NCBI RefSeq assembly: GCF_026262505.1
Contig: NC_067203.1
Coordinates: 27,199,411 to 27,263,410, forward strand
DNA: 64,000 nt
Source of the DNA: Trichomonas vaginalis G3
Taxonomy: Eukaryota; Parabasalia; Trichomonadida; Trichomonadidae
Reading direction: 5' to 3'
The translations under genes were made by a program, and so were the position numbers. Position 1 is the stretch's first letter, and the number at the start of each line of letters is the position of its first letter. The notes under the pieces are model-generated. The model ran no database searches and was not told the DNA's origin. It saw nothing but the letters and a program-made list of their open reading frames with translations. Below, piece after piece: positions 29,537 through 37,359 of the stretch.

Positions 29537-29590
29537 CAGTAAAAGTGACATTTACATGTCAAAAAAATAGAATGAGTTTAAGTAATTAAA

Positions 29591-30309
29591 ATTGAGGGTG
29601 AGAGTAGTATTGTATGAAATAATATCTCTCACCCTCCAATTCATCCTATGGCGCCGAAAAAATTTTGGTGAAATGCGACCACATTTCACCAAAATTTCTC
29701 GGCGCCATATAGAGAACTAGAGCCTGTGAGGTACTGATACTATCCATGTACCTCGCAGGCTCTAGTTCCAAGCCAAAATGGCTAAAAATTGCCCGCAATT
29801 GTTCACATTGCGGGCAATTTTTAGCCATTTTGGCTGGGAATTGGAGGGTGAGAGTAGTATTGTATGAAATAATATCTCTCACCCTCCAATTCATCCTATG
29901 GCGCCGAAAAAATTTTGGTGAAATGCGACCACATTTCACCAAAATTTCTCGGCGCCATATAAAGAACTAGAGCCTGTGAGGTACTGATACTATCCATGTA
30001 CCTCGCAGGCTCTAGTTCCAAGCCAAAATGGCTAAAAATTGCCCGCAATTGTTCACATTGCGGGCAATTTTTAGCCATTTTGGCTGGGAATTGGAGGGTG
30101 AGAGTAGTATTGTATGAAATAATATCTCTCACCCTCCAATTCATCCTATGGCGCCGAAAAAATTTTGGTGAAATGCGACCACATTTCACCAAAATTTCTC
30201 GGCGCCATATAGAGAACTAGAGCCTGTGAGGTACTGATACTATCCATGTACCTCGCAGGCTCTAGTTCCAAGCCAAAATGGCTAAAAATTGCCCGCAATT
30301 GTTCACATT
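29591..30309. repeat. Tandem 250-bp units, each of four long perfect hairpins
   Basis: Units start at about 29591, 29841 and 30091; the third is cut short at 30309. The copies look almost identical. Each unit holds, in order: H1 (GGGTGAGAG/CTCTCACCC, first copy 29591-29640), H2 (GGCGCCGA...AATTTTGGTGAAATG and its complement, 29649-29707), H3 (GAACTAGAGCCTG.GAGGTAC, 29714-29767) and H4 (29771-29835). H4 has a 29-bp perfect stem with a 7-base loop. The open frames on both strands here are by-products of symmetry. Possible roles are hairpin RNA precursor, DNA structural signal or decoy. Confidence 0.95.
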
Positions 30310-30448
30310 CCCATCTTTTGTTGGTAAGACGAAGAATATGAAATAAATTATGAAGAAGATAATGATGAATAAAATATCACTTTTTATATTTTTGACACGT
30401 AAAGTTGTCACTTTTCTGTCAAACTGTTTTTATCGTTTTCGTATATAA

Positions 30449-30987
30449 CAAGATACTCAAAGAAATACAATAAATATTCTTTGTCAGACATTATATCTCC
30501 ATTTGGAAAGAAAACATCCCACGACTGGGTTAGAACTGCTTCTAGTCAGAAAATTTTGACAAGAAATCCTGAGCTTATGATATCGGTAAGATTCTATGGA
30601 ACTACAGCATATCTTATAGACAAAAGTCTTATACCAATAGTTTTGTTATGGTTAGACCCAGTTGTTGGATATAACTTCATAACATATGGTTCATTCGATA
30701 CGGAACGTTGCAGTGAAGGCTTACTTTACATCGTTCAGAAACCGAAGGACTTCAATACAAAGAGATATAAGATAGGAAGAACATATAATATAACTCAAAG
30801 ATATGACAGTACAGTCAATAGAGTTAAGGTTGTGTTCGTTAACGATATGAGAGCTGCAGAAACAGAACTACTCGAAAAGTTTGAGAAAATGTATGGTGCT
30901 CCCATAAAAGGTAAAGAAACGTTTGAAGTAGATGAGATAGATAAAGCTATAAAATTATTTGACGAAGTTGCTGAAAAATACATGTAA
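30449..30987 (+). pseudogene. KilA-N/BRO-type tail plus T5orf172 (GIY-YIG-like) domain
   Basis: The first part, SDIISPFGKKTSHDWVRTAS, is BRO/KilA-N-like. Residues about 75-150 (LLYIVQKP, KRYKIGRTYNITQRYDS, RAAETELLEKF) match the T5orf172/MUG113 domain, a relative of the GIY-YIG nuclease fold often fused to KilA-N in viruses. The beginning of this gene appears to lie at 29413-29496 on the other side of the hairpin insertion. A DNA-binding and possibly nicking protein is expected from the family. Confidence 0.65.
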
Positions 30988-31075
30988 AGCGTTTATTTTT
31001 GGTCTTTTGTGAAAGTCAGAAAATAAAGTTAGTTTTATTTTTATTTATTTTTTTATCCGGAATATAAAGACAGAT

Positions 31076-31903
31076 ATGTCAACAACAGAGAACACAACAA
31101 CTGCTATCGTTCATGAAGCTATAAATGAAGAATATGAGTGGGTTCAGTTTAACAAACAACTCCGTCTCATTCGTTCGGTCAAAGACGATATGTACCAAAT
31201 GCAAAGTATTTTGAATACTCTTCGTTCTACAAAGCAAGCATATCATTGGTTTGAAAACCAACAGACAAAAGAACTTTTAGAAGAATTTCCTCATATGTTT
31301 GCTTCCCTCGGAAAACCGAGGGTAGAGATTCCGTACGAAAATCGCAAGAATTTGGCTCCTGGTTTGAGAGGTTGGTATGTACATAGACTTCTTGTAAATG
31401 CTGTTGCAATGTGGGCGTCACCTCGCTATGCTTGTTATATTTTCATGATGTTAGATGAAATTCATAGACAAGAACGTGAAGAGATGGAAAAGAAACTTCA
31501 AGCAAAAGATGAAGTCATTGAAGCAAAAGACAAAAGCCTTCAGAAAAGAATACCACGTTCGGTACCAAAAGGAAAGGAAAAGAACTATAAGTATATGATT
31601 TATACTGAAGAGATGGAAAATGAAGAAGATAAAGATATGGTTATGTTGCATTTAGTCAGAAGAAACAACAAAAGCTTTTACGACCTTGCTAAGATTTACA
31701 AATCTGACAGAAATTGGTTCTATCGCGAAAACTTACCGATTTCAATGACACCGAATGAAGATGTGAAACAAATAGTTCAAGATACGTTACCTCAAACACA
31801 CTATGATATGAAAGGTTGTACAATACTTACCTTCAAAGAAGATTTGCCATTGTTAAAGGAAAAAATAACAGAGTATTTTGACAACTTCAAACAAGTAGAG
31901 TAA
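31076..31903 (+). CDS. KilA-N-type protein with coiled coil, 275 aa (element A)
   Basis: The first 130 residues resemble the second half of a KilA-N domain (PGLRGWYVHRLLVNAVAMWA, then SPRYACYIFMMLDEIHR). A coiled coil (about 135-165) and a C-terminal domain of about 100 residues (KYMIYTEEME...MLHLVRRNNKSFYDLAKI) follow. The C-terminal part resembles the DUF3627-type tails seen in viral BRO proteins, by recollection only. It is whole. Its promoter (TTATTTTTTTATCCGG, AATATAAAGACAG) differs slightly from its neighbours' and resembles that of 34421 (minus). A DNA-binding regulator is likely. Confidence 0.65.
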   Translation: MSTTENTTTAIVHEAINEEYEWVQFNKQLRLIRSVKDDMYQMQSILNTLRSTKQAYHWFENQQTKELLEEFPHMFASLGKPRVEIPYENRKNLAPGLRGWYVHRLLVNAVAMWASPRYACYIFMMLDEIHRQEREEMEKKLQAKDEVIEAKDKSLQKRIPRSVPKGKEKNYKYMIYTEEMENEEDKDMVMLHLVRRNNKSFYDLAKIYKSDRNWFYRENLPISMTPNEDVKQIVQDTLPQTHYDMKGCTILTFKEDLPLLKEKITEYFDNFKQVE

Positions 31904-31988
31904 ATGCACTCTTTATTTTTCAAGCTTGACACCAAAGATGGCTCAGGTAGCTCTATAAGGTAGATTGCCTCATCTGCTGGGTCTATGT

Positions 31989-32521
31989 CGGTCATTGTTT
32001 CAAGACAAGTCTTTTACTTTTTCAAGACAAGTCTTTTATTGTTTCAAGACAAGTCTTTTACTTTTTCAAGACAAGTCTTTTACTTTTTCAAGACAAGTCT
32101 TTTACTTTTTCAAGACAAGTCTTTTACTTTTTCAAGACAAGTCTTTTACTTTTTCAAGACAAGTCTTTTACTTTTTCAAGACAAGTCTTTTACTTTTTCA
32201 AGACAAGACCCGTTATTTTTCAAGAAATTTTTTGGTGTAAAGTTCTCAAATTTGAGAACAGTGGTCTTGATTTCAGACGATACCCGTACTTTTTCAAGAC
32301 AAGTCTTTCACTTTTTCAAGACAAGTCTTTTACTTTTTCAAGACAAGTCTTTTACTTTTTCAAGACAAGTCTTTTACTTTTTCAAGACAAGTCTTTTACT
32401 TTTTCAAGACAAGTCTTTTACTTTTTCAAGACAAGTCTTTTACTTTTTCAAGACAAGTCTTTTATTGTTTCAAGACAAGTCTTTTACTTTTTCAAGACAA
32501 GTCTTTTATTGTTTCAAGACA
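31989..32521. repeat. 22-bp hairpin minisatellite, two blocks
   Basis: The unit TTTTTCAAGACAAGTCTTTT(AC) repeats about ten times in each block (31989-32209 and 32285-32521), with a spacer of about 75 bases. Every unit contains the inverted repeat AAGAC-AA-GTCTT. The unit occasionally reads TATTGTTTC. Frames through it (including one that runs into the next gene) reflect the repeat, not coding. It ends exactly at the ATG at 32522. Confidence 0.9.
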
Positions 32522-32713
32522 ATGTCCGACGTACCACCAACCGAGTCCATTCCAAAGCCAGAAGAACCGACAGCCCCAGCACCACAACAGACTAAGACTA
32601 AAACTCTTTATTTTTCAAGCTTGACTTTTTACAATTTGAACTTTGTTTGCGTAGATATGAATTCTGAAAGAAGTATGAGGGTCTTGTATGACTTTGTACT
32701 TCTCCCATAGTTC
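32522..32713 (+). CDS. Short Pro/Thr-rich protein, MSDVPP type (element A)
   Basis: Starts MSDVPPTESIPKPEEPTAPA and runs about 60 codons, with the last half overlapping the 3' end of the packaging ATPase on the other strand. A second head with the same first codons (ATGTCCGACGT-CCACCA) lies at 26991, again just after a minisatellite. It is probably the leftover start of a longer structural gene; function unknown. Confidence 0.35.
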
Positions 32714-33490
32714 ATGTCTGTCAAACTTACCTGCCATGGACTCTTTCATAAGTTCCATGAAATCGTCTTCGGACAATCCAGGGAAAAGTATGATATCAGT
32801 AAGTATTCTTTTAACATCCTTACTTAAACTCTTTGCTGTCTGTACACATATTACGACTGAGATGTTAAAGTGTCTGAGCTTCTTAAGAATTCGACACATA
32901 TCTTGTTCTCTGTTCTTTAACAAAGGATGAGAAGCAAAGTCATCTAAGATAAGAAGACATCTATGAGGGTACGTTTTCCAATCGTAAGATTGCAATTTCT
33001 TCGAAATGTATTCTATCTCTTTCTGTTTGTTTCTGAAGTGTTTCTTCTCTAATATTCTCTGCATTTCCTCATTAGGGTCTTTAAACTTCGAATTTATATA
33101 CTCATTTATAGCATTATACTTCAAAACTCTTCTTTGGTACTTCTTTATCCAATCTAACAACTCAGTATCCTTTATACATACTAACTTAGACTTCTTTATA
33201 ATATCTTTGAACGAATTGACGGTTTGGTCAAATTGACCAGAAGTACTACAAATAACAACTAACTCATAGAATGGGTTCTTCTCATCTAGTTCTTGTTGTT
33301 GTGCAGCCATTTTAAGATAAGTGAAAGTCTTACCCGACCCAGGTGGTGCGATTAGACCTGTTATACCATTCTGAGCAAATAAGAACTTGTCATGTATAGG
33401 CTTTATCTGAGCATTTTCTAACTTCCTCTTGTTCTTCTTCAAAACATTCTCAAATTTCTTGTCAATGTCAGCAAACTTTTTTTCTAACAT
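32615..33490 (-). CDS. FtsK/HerA-type DNA-packaging ATPase, 291 aa (element A)
   Basis: Walker A reads GITGLIAPPGSGKTFT (about residue 42), Walker B HRCLLILDDFASH (about 183-195), and a sensor-like Gln motif VVICVQTAKSL lies near 218. This is the A32-type packaging ATPase shared by Polintons, virophages and large DNA viruses, which pumps genomes into capsids. The start at 33490 is preferred to a Met 34 codons upstream, because the upstream codons overlap the divergent gene and ATTTTTCTAAAAAT precedes this ATG. It looks whole. Confidence 0.8.
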   Translation of the reverse strand: MLEKKFADIDKKFENVLKKNKRKLENAQIKPIHDKFLFAQNGITGLIAPPGSGKTFTYLKMAAQQQELDEKNPFYELVVICSTSGQFDQTVNSFKDIIKKSKLVCIKDTELLDWIKKYQRRVLKYNAINEYINSKFKDPNEEMQRILEKKHFRNKQKEIEYISKKLQSYDWKTYPHRCLLILDDFASHPLLKNREQDMCRILKKLRHFNISVVICVQTAKSLSKDVKRILTDIILFPGLSEDDFMELMKESMAGKFDRHELWEKYKVIQDPHTSFRIHIYANKVQIVKSQA

Positions 33491-33526
33491 ATTTTTAGAA
33501 AAATTAAAATTTTTATCTTTTAGAAA
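33491..33526. promoter_or_regulatory. Divergent promoter between ATPase and 152-aa gene
   Basis: A 36-base AT-only space (TTTTTAGAAAAATTAAAATTT...) serves two start codons on opposite strands. It decides the ATPase start at 33490. Confidence 0.5.
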
Positions 33527-33985
33527 ATGTCTAGTGATTTCGCTATCTATATTCGAGACAAGCTTTTTGACTCTAAAACTTCTGTCGACCATAAAATCTT
33601 ACATAGTGTAAACAAGAAAGGTGAATTTGTTCTAAAGTTCTGTTTCTGGGAATATGACAAGAACCATAAAACATTAGGCAGAGAAGTCTTAAAATTTGTC
33701 AATGACAGACTTGTTGACAGAGATGACGCCGATTGGAAAGATGAAGTCCAACAAAAGTTCTTAGAATGCAAAGAAGACACATGCGCTGTTCTTGAAGATG
33801 AAATAGGAAACAGAATAGATGAGCTATTAAAGGACAAAGAACTTTTACATAAATATGGTTGCGCCAAATTTGACATAACTCCACCAGAAAAGAAGAAGAG
33901 AGAAAAGAAAGAAAAGAAAGAAAAGAAAGTAGAAGAGAAGAAAGAACCTGAACCAGTTCCAGAGAAGGTGAGATATGACATGTAA
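33527..33985 (+). CDS. Unrecognised protein with Lys/Glu-rich tail, 152 aa (element A)
   Basis: The first 110 residues are globular (FAIYIRDKLFD, FVLKFCFWEYDKNHK). A long Lys/Glu stretch at about 120-140 (KKKREKKEKKEKKVEEKKEP) and a short end VPEKVRYDM follow. It is divergent from the ATPase and convergent with the 139-aa gene. Charged tails of this kind can bind nucleic acid or tether proteins; nothing more can be said. Confidence 0.5.
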   Translation: MSSDFAIYIRDKLFDSKTSVDHKILHSVNKKGEFVLKFCFWEYDKNHKTLGREVLKFVNDRLVDRDDADWKDEVQQKFLECKEDTCAVLEDEIGNRIDELLKDKELLHKYGCAKFDITPPEKKKREKKEKKEKKVEEKKEPEPVPEKVRYDM

Positions 33986-34001
33986 AAATAAAATTTTATT
34001 T

Positions 34002-34421
34002 TTAGAACATTTCTGGGTCAATGTCAATGTTCTCTTCCTCTTTAGGGGCAAACACTGGCTTAGACTCTAAAATCTTTTTACCCAATTTACCTTGAACTTC
34101 AACTATCTTAGACTCATAATATTCATAGTCGTCTGCTTTCTTTGGTTCATAAGGTATAACAAGTTTGTATGCTTTGCCTTCTTCGAGTTTTGAGAACTTT
34201 CTGTCAAAATTTTCTTTGACTGCTAACAAACCTTCTATGTCTAAGTCTTCAAAAGTTGCACCACTTTTTCTAACAACAGCAAACTTAACTGGTTCGATGT
34301 TCCAAACTTTGCTGAATGAAGACTTTTCAAAATTGTAGAAGTAAACATTCAAATATGCGAATGGAGCTAACTTATCTTTGACTTCTGTCATGTACTTATT
34401 TACTGAGATGAATTTTGCCAT
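34002..34421 (-). CDS. Unrecognised protein, 139 aa (element A)
   Basis: Begins MAKFISVNKYMTEVKDKLAP and contains FEKSSFSKVWNIEPVKFAVV. The general plan (start with F-x-x-VN, a central Y/F-rich strand region, an acidic end) resembles the 159-aa protein at the left end of element B (MSGSRFVTVNQLMDVL), so the two may be homologues; identity is low by eye. Its leader AATATTTTTTTATCCGATAG matches that of the 31076 gene. It is whole. Confidence 0.5.
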   Translation of the reverse strand: MAKFISVNKYMTEVKDKLAPFAYLNVYFYNFEKSSFSKVWNIEPVKFAVVRKSGATFEDLDIEGLLAVKENFDRKFSKLEEGKAYKLVIPYEPKKADDYEYYESKIVEVQGKLGKKILESKPVFAPKEEENIDIDPEMF

Positions 34422-34457
34422 CTTTTCTATCGGATAAAAAAATATTTTTTTTTAAAT

Positions 34458-35693
34458 TTACTCAGAAAAATTTTTCTTTGTATATACGCCGTTCTGTATG
34501 TCTAAAAGATTTTTGACATTTGCCAAGAATGTTCGTTTAGACGCTGCCATATAACCATATTCTTGACAATATTGTTTATATTCATCGTACAATGACCTTT
34601 CATCTAAACACTCAAAGTTAGTCTCATCTATAAACAGTTCATATACACTCTTGTTTGCTTCTAACAATGTTTGTCTTTCTTCGGTATGTGGAATTTGTCT
34701 TGGATTGAACTTAGAAATATCTAATGTCATGAAATATGAGAACAAGTGGTTGTAAAAGTCAGATGTCAAAGTTTCTGCTAAGTCGTCAAAATATTCTGTA
34801 TCTTGCATATGAGAATCTGACGTTCTGACAACTACATATCTTCTGTCAGAACTTTCTAACTTCATCGGAACAACATTGTTTGAAACCATAATGAAGTTTG
34901 CAACATTTTCACAAACTCTTTGGTCTTTATACTTTCTTTCAACAACTCCAACTTTATCTGTTATAAGACTCTTCAAAGCATCTGAGTTCAAAACTTTTGT
35001 TGTATCTATACTTTGAAGTTCATTGCAAACTATAAGTTTCATATTCTCAATTGAGGAGTTAAACTTGCCACAGATGTTTTCTAAGTTTGTCATATTCGGG
35101 TTCGAATAGCCCTCTAACAGTTTGCACAAGATATCTGTAAAGAATGTGTTCTTACCTGTTCCTTGTTTTCCAATTATAATGAGAGCAGTTTCATTTTTAG
35201 CACTTGGATGTTGTAAGATGTTTGCAAACCAACATAAGATATACTCATAGACTCTTTCGTTTCCATTGCATATAATTTCTTTGACATGGTCTAACCAAGC
35301 TTCTATAATATTTTCTTTCCATTCTACTTGTTCATATTTATATCCAGTGAAGATAGAATAGAAGTTTGGAGAAGGTGTATAGAACTTTATACCACGAACT
35401 GAAAAATCTTCTAACTTTGACAATAAGATATCCCAAGCATCTAACATCTTCATGCCAACTTGTACGACTTTTATTTTCTTAAGTTTCTGTCTACATTCTT
35501 GTTCTGAAACTATTGTTGCTCTTGGTTTGTTAAAGACAACATCCCATTCTTTCATAACATAACATTCTGGGGCAGAGTCAACATAAATGACTAAACGTTT
35601 CAAATTCTCGACTGCTTTGTTATAGTCTCGAAATGGACACATATTTCTGAATGCTTGGAAGTCATAAAAATCTGAAACATCTATTCTGTACAT
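34458..35693 (-). CDS. Superfamily 3 helicase, D5/virophage type, 411 aa (element A)
   Basis: The helicase core lies at about residues 165-310: Walker A IIIGKQGTGKNTFF, Walker B-like MKLIVCNELQ, motif C NVANFIMVSNNVVPM and the arginine finger region SDRRYVVVR. The N-terminal 150 residues match the D5-type region before the ATPase. It is closely related to the C-terminal half of the element B primase-helicase (53262-55574). SF3 helicases unwind DNA at the origin during replication. No primase domain is attached here. The leader is T-rich (AATAATTTTTTTATTTTTAT). It looks whole. Confidence 0.85.
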   Translation of the reverse strand: MYRIDVSDFYDFQAFRNMCPFRDYNKAVENLKRLVIYVDSAPECYVMKEWDVVFNKPRATIVSEQECRQKLKKIKVVQVGMKMLDAWDILLSKLEDFSVRGIKFYTPSPNFYSIFTGYKYEQVEWKENIIEAWLDHVKEIICNGNERVYEYILCWFANILQHPSAKNETALIIIGKQGTGKNTFFTDILCKLLEGYSNPNMTNLENICGKFNSSIENMKLIVCNELQSIDTTKVLNSDALKSLITDKVGVVERKYKDQRVCENVANFIMVSNNVVPMKLESSDRRYVVVRTSDSHMQDTEYFDDLAETLTSDFYNHLFSYFMTLDISKFNPRQIPHTEERQTLLEANKSVYELFIDETNFECLDERSLYDEYKQYCQEYGYMAASKRTFLANVKNLLDIQNGVYTKKNFSE

Positions 35694-35722
35694 TTTTATA
35701 AAAATAAAAAAATTATTTTTTT

Positions 35723-36520
35723 TTATTCTTGACTTTGTTGTTGCATTTGTTGCATTTGTTGTTCTTGAGCTATTTGTTGTTGAAGTTGTTCTTGTAATAC
35801 AATACTTTCACCAGTTGCATCTTCCAATTCGAAACTTTCTGCCGTCATTGACAAATACATAGGACATAAAAGTTTTACAGGAACAAAGTTTGCGTCAACT
35901 AATGTCAACGTTATACTTGCCAAAGTGTTTGAGTTCACTAAGGTTGAAAATTCTGCATTCGAATGAACAATAGGCAAACCAGCAGAGAAAGTATTGTTTA
36001 TACGCATAAGTATCTTTTGGTCATAATAGTTTCTGTCGACATTCGAATAACACTTTGAACCTAAGTTTGAAACAATATATAAGATTGGTGTGCTTAATGT
36101 CAATGGAATAGACATTCCTTGTATGACACCTTTTCCTGTTATAGGAAACTGTTGGTAGTAAAAACCAGAAATAAGTTTTGTATTATAGCTCATATCGTTT
36201 ATAGTAAACTCAGTCGGACATCCAAACATAATGAAACCTGCTCTAGTTGCAGCACATGTTACATCCGTCCTTAAAGTATTAAATAAGTCAACAAAACCTG
36301 TTGGTGGTATATCTGAGTAAGTATCTTCAAAGGAGTATTTTTTACCATTCACAACAATAAAATCTTCTGGTGTCAAAAGAGCAAAACAAGCTTTAGTCGT
36401 CATTGTGTTTAAGGTTAGTTTACAATATCGTCCTTGAGGACTTTGTAAGTTTGTTGTTATAGAATTATATGACTCGGGGTTTTTAGTCGTAATAGTATAA
36501 ACCATTATATCTTCTGCCAT
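35723..36520 (-). CDS. Probable minor capsid (penton-type) protein, 265 aa (element A)
   Basis: Beta-rich throughout. The region FSTLVNSNTLASITLTLVDA and NFVPVKLLCPMYLSM near 200-235 resembles the closing part of minor capsid jelly-roll proteins in Polinton-like viruses (a pattern of strands plus 'x-L-x-D-x-N-x-x-P'). A Gln-rich tail (about 245-263) ends the protein. It sits between the helicase and the decayed major capsid gene, where a penton gene is expected. The assignment rests on context and pattern, not on a search. Confidence 0.5.
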   Translation of the reverse strand: MAEDIMVYTITTKNPESYNSITTNLQSPQGRYCKLTLNTMTTKACFALLTPEDFIVVNGKKYSFEDTYSDIPPTGFVDLFNTLRTDVTCAATRAGFIMFGCPTEFTINDMSYNTKLISGFYYQQFPITGKGVIQGMSIPLTLSTPILYIVSNLGSKCYSNVDRNYYDQKILMRINNTFSAGLPIVHSNAEFSTLVNSNTLASITLTLVDANFVPVKLLCPMYLSMTAESFELEDATGESIVLQEQLQQQIAQEQQMQQMQQQSQE

Positions 36521-36540
36521 TTACTTAGCAAATAAATTTT

Positions 36541-37096
36541 AATGAAATGTTGTGGTCGTCAAATATTTTTATGACGTCTGGGAAACTATATTTTAAGTTC
36601 AACGTTTCACCTCCTTTCATAACGTATATCTTGTCAATGACATTATATGAAACACCACAGCAAGCAATGTCGGGTTCTATTTCTTTGATGTTTATATCGT
36701 CTGCTCTGTCAAAAGTTTCAATAGTTCTTTCAAAACTTCACGAGGTGCAATGACATATGAGTTTCACTTTTACAGGGTTGTGTTCGACCAAGTTTAACAT
36801 TATACCTAAAGCTTGACAAATCTTCTCCTGAGTTTTAAGTTTGTCTTTAAGTTGCTTGTAGTCATTTCGAATATCTGCAACAGAACTTAAGTCCTGCTAA
36901 CTTCAGGGTATGTTGGTTTCTTTTACAGGAACAATTGTTATACCATCTTCATCTTCGTATGGTTTCCCCACTTCAAATCTCTTTTCTTTGACATTGACAA
37001 CAACACTTTGACTGTTTGTTTGAGTTGGTGAATTTAACTTCACATCTGCCACCTGCATTAAACCTTTTGAAAACTCACGCTTCTATTTTCGGAAAT
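36541..37096 (-). pseudogene. Decayed virion-type gene (element A)
   Basis: A minus-strand stretch whose fragments start MSFPKIEA and show capsid-zone composition, but which is broken many times. It lies between the minor capsid gene and the major capsid remnant. The family cannot be judged. Confidence 0.35.
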
Positions 37097-37119
37097 GACA
37101 TTTTACTTAGAATAAAAAG

Positions 37120-37350
37120 ATGGACGTATTTGAGTATCTCTTCGAATTGAAGCAAAACAAAGTTTACACACACAAACAATACAAGTTCATTGACAGAGTA
37201 GTTCTTACACAAACAATGGAAAATGTTATAGAATAGCAGTCTTTTGAACCAAAATATTTTCATAAAGCAAAGAAAGTTGGTATAACCGAGATGGTGAAAG
37301 TTCTTGAAAGCAGACAAAAATATAACAACAAAACTGACCGATATTTCTAA
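37120..37350 (+). pseudogene. Small decayed gene (element A)
   Basis: Begins MDVFEYLFELKQNKVYTHKQ after TTTTACTTAGAATAAAAAG, the element A leader style, so this was a real gene start. It is short and Lys/Tyr-rich, with a few breaks. The function is not recognised. Confidence 0.4.
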
Positions 37351-37359
37351 AGGAAAGTT

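Larger units (their letters stand above)
29497..30448. mobile_element. Hairpin-array insertion, 952 bp, with inverted ends
   Basis: The ends TTATATACGAAAA (29497-29509) and TTTTCGTATATAA (30436-30448) are exact inverted copies. Further in, AAAAGTGACA...TGTCAAAAA is also repeated in inverse. Inside is a tandem array of four-hairpin units. The insertion sits within a KilA-N-type gene of element A. The flanks share AAGAT-C, an imperfect possible target duplication. It has no coding capacity. It fits a non-autonomous mobile unit, but none that I know. Confidence 0.7.

Noticed and set aside
29646-30220. Open frames of 74 and 98 codons on both strands within the hairpin array
   Set aside because: They arise from the symmetric 250-bp repeats; the same frames repeat exactly per unit and have no leader.
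26624-32521. Possible CRISPR arrays in the repeat zone of element A
   Set aside because: Units are directly joined without unique spacers, no cas-type genes are present, and the context is eukaryotic.
31965-32710. A 241-codon and a 91-codon frame over the TTTTTCAAGACAAGTC array
   Set aside because: The 22-bp period leaves several frames open by chance. Only the part from the ATG at 32522 looks like a gene start.
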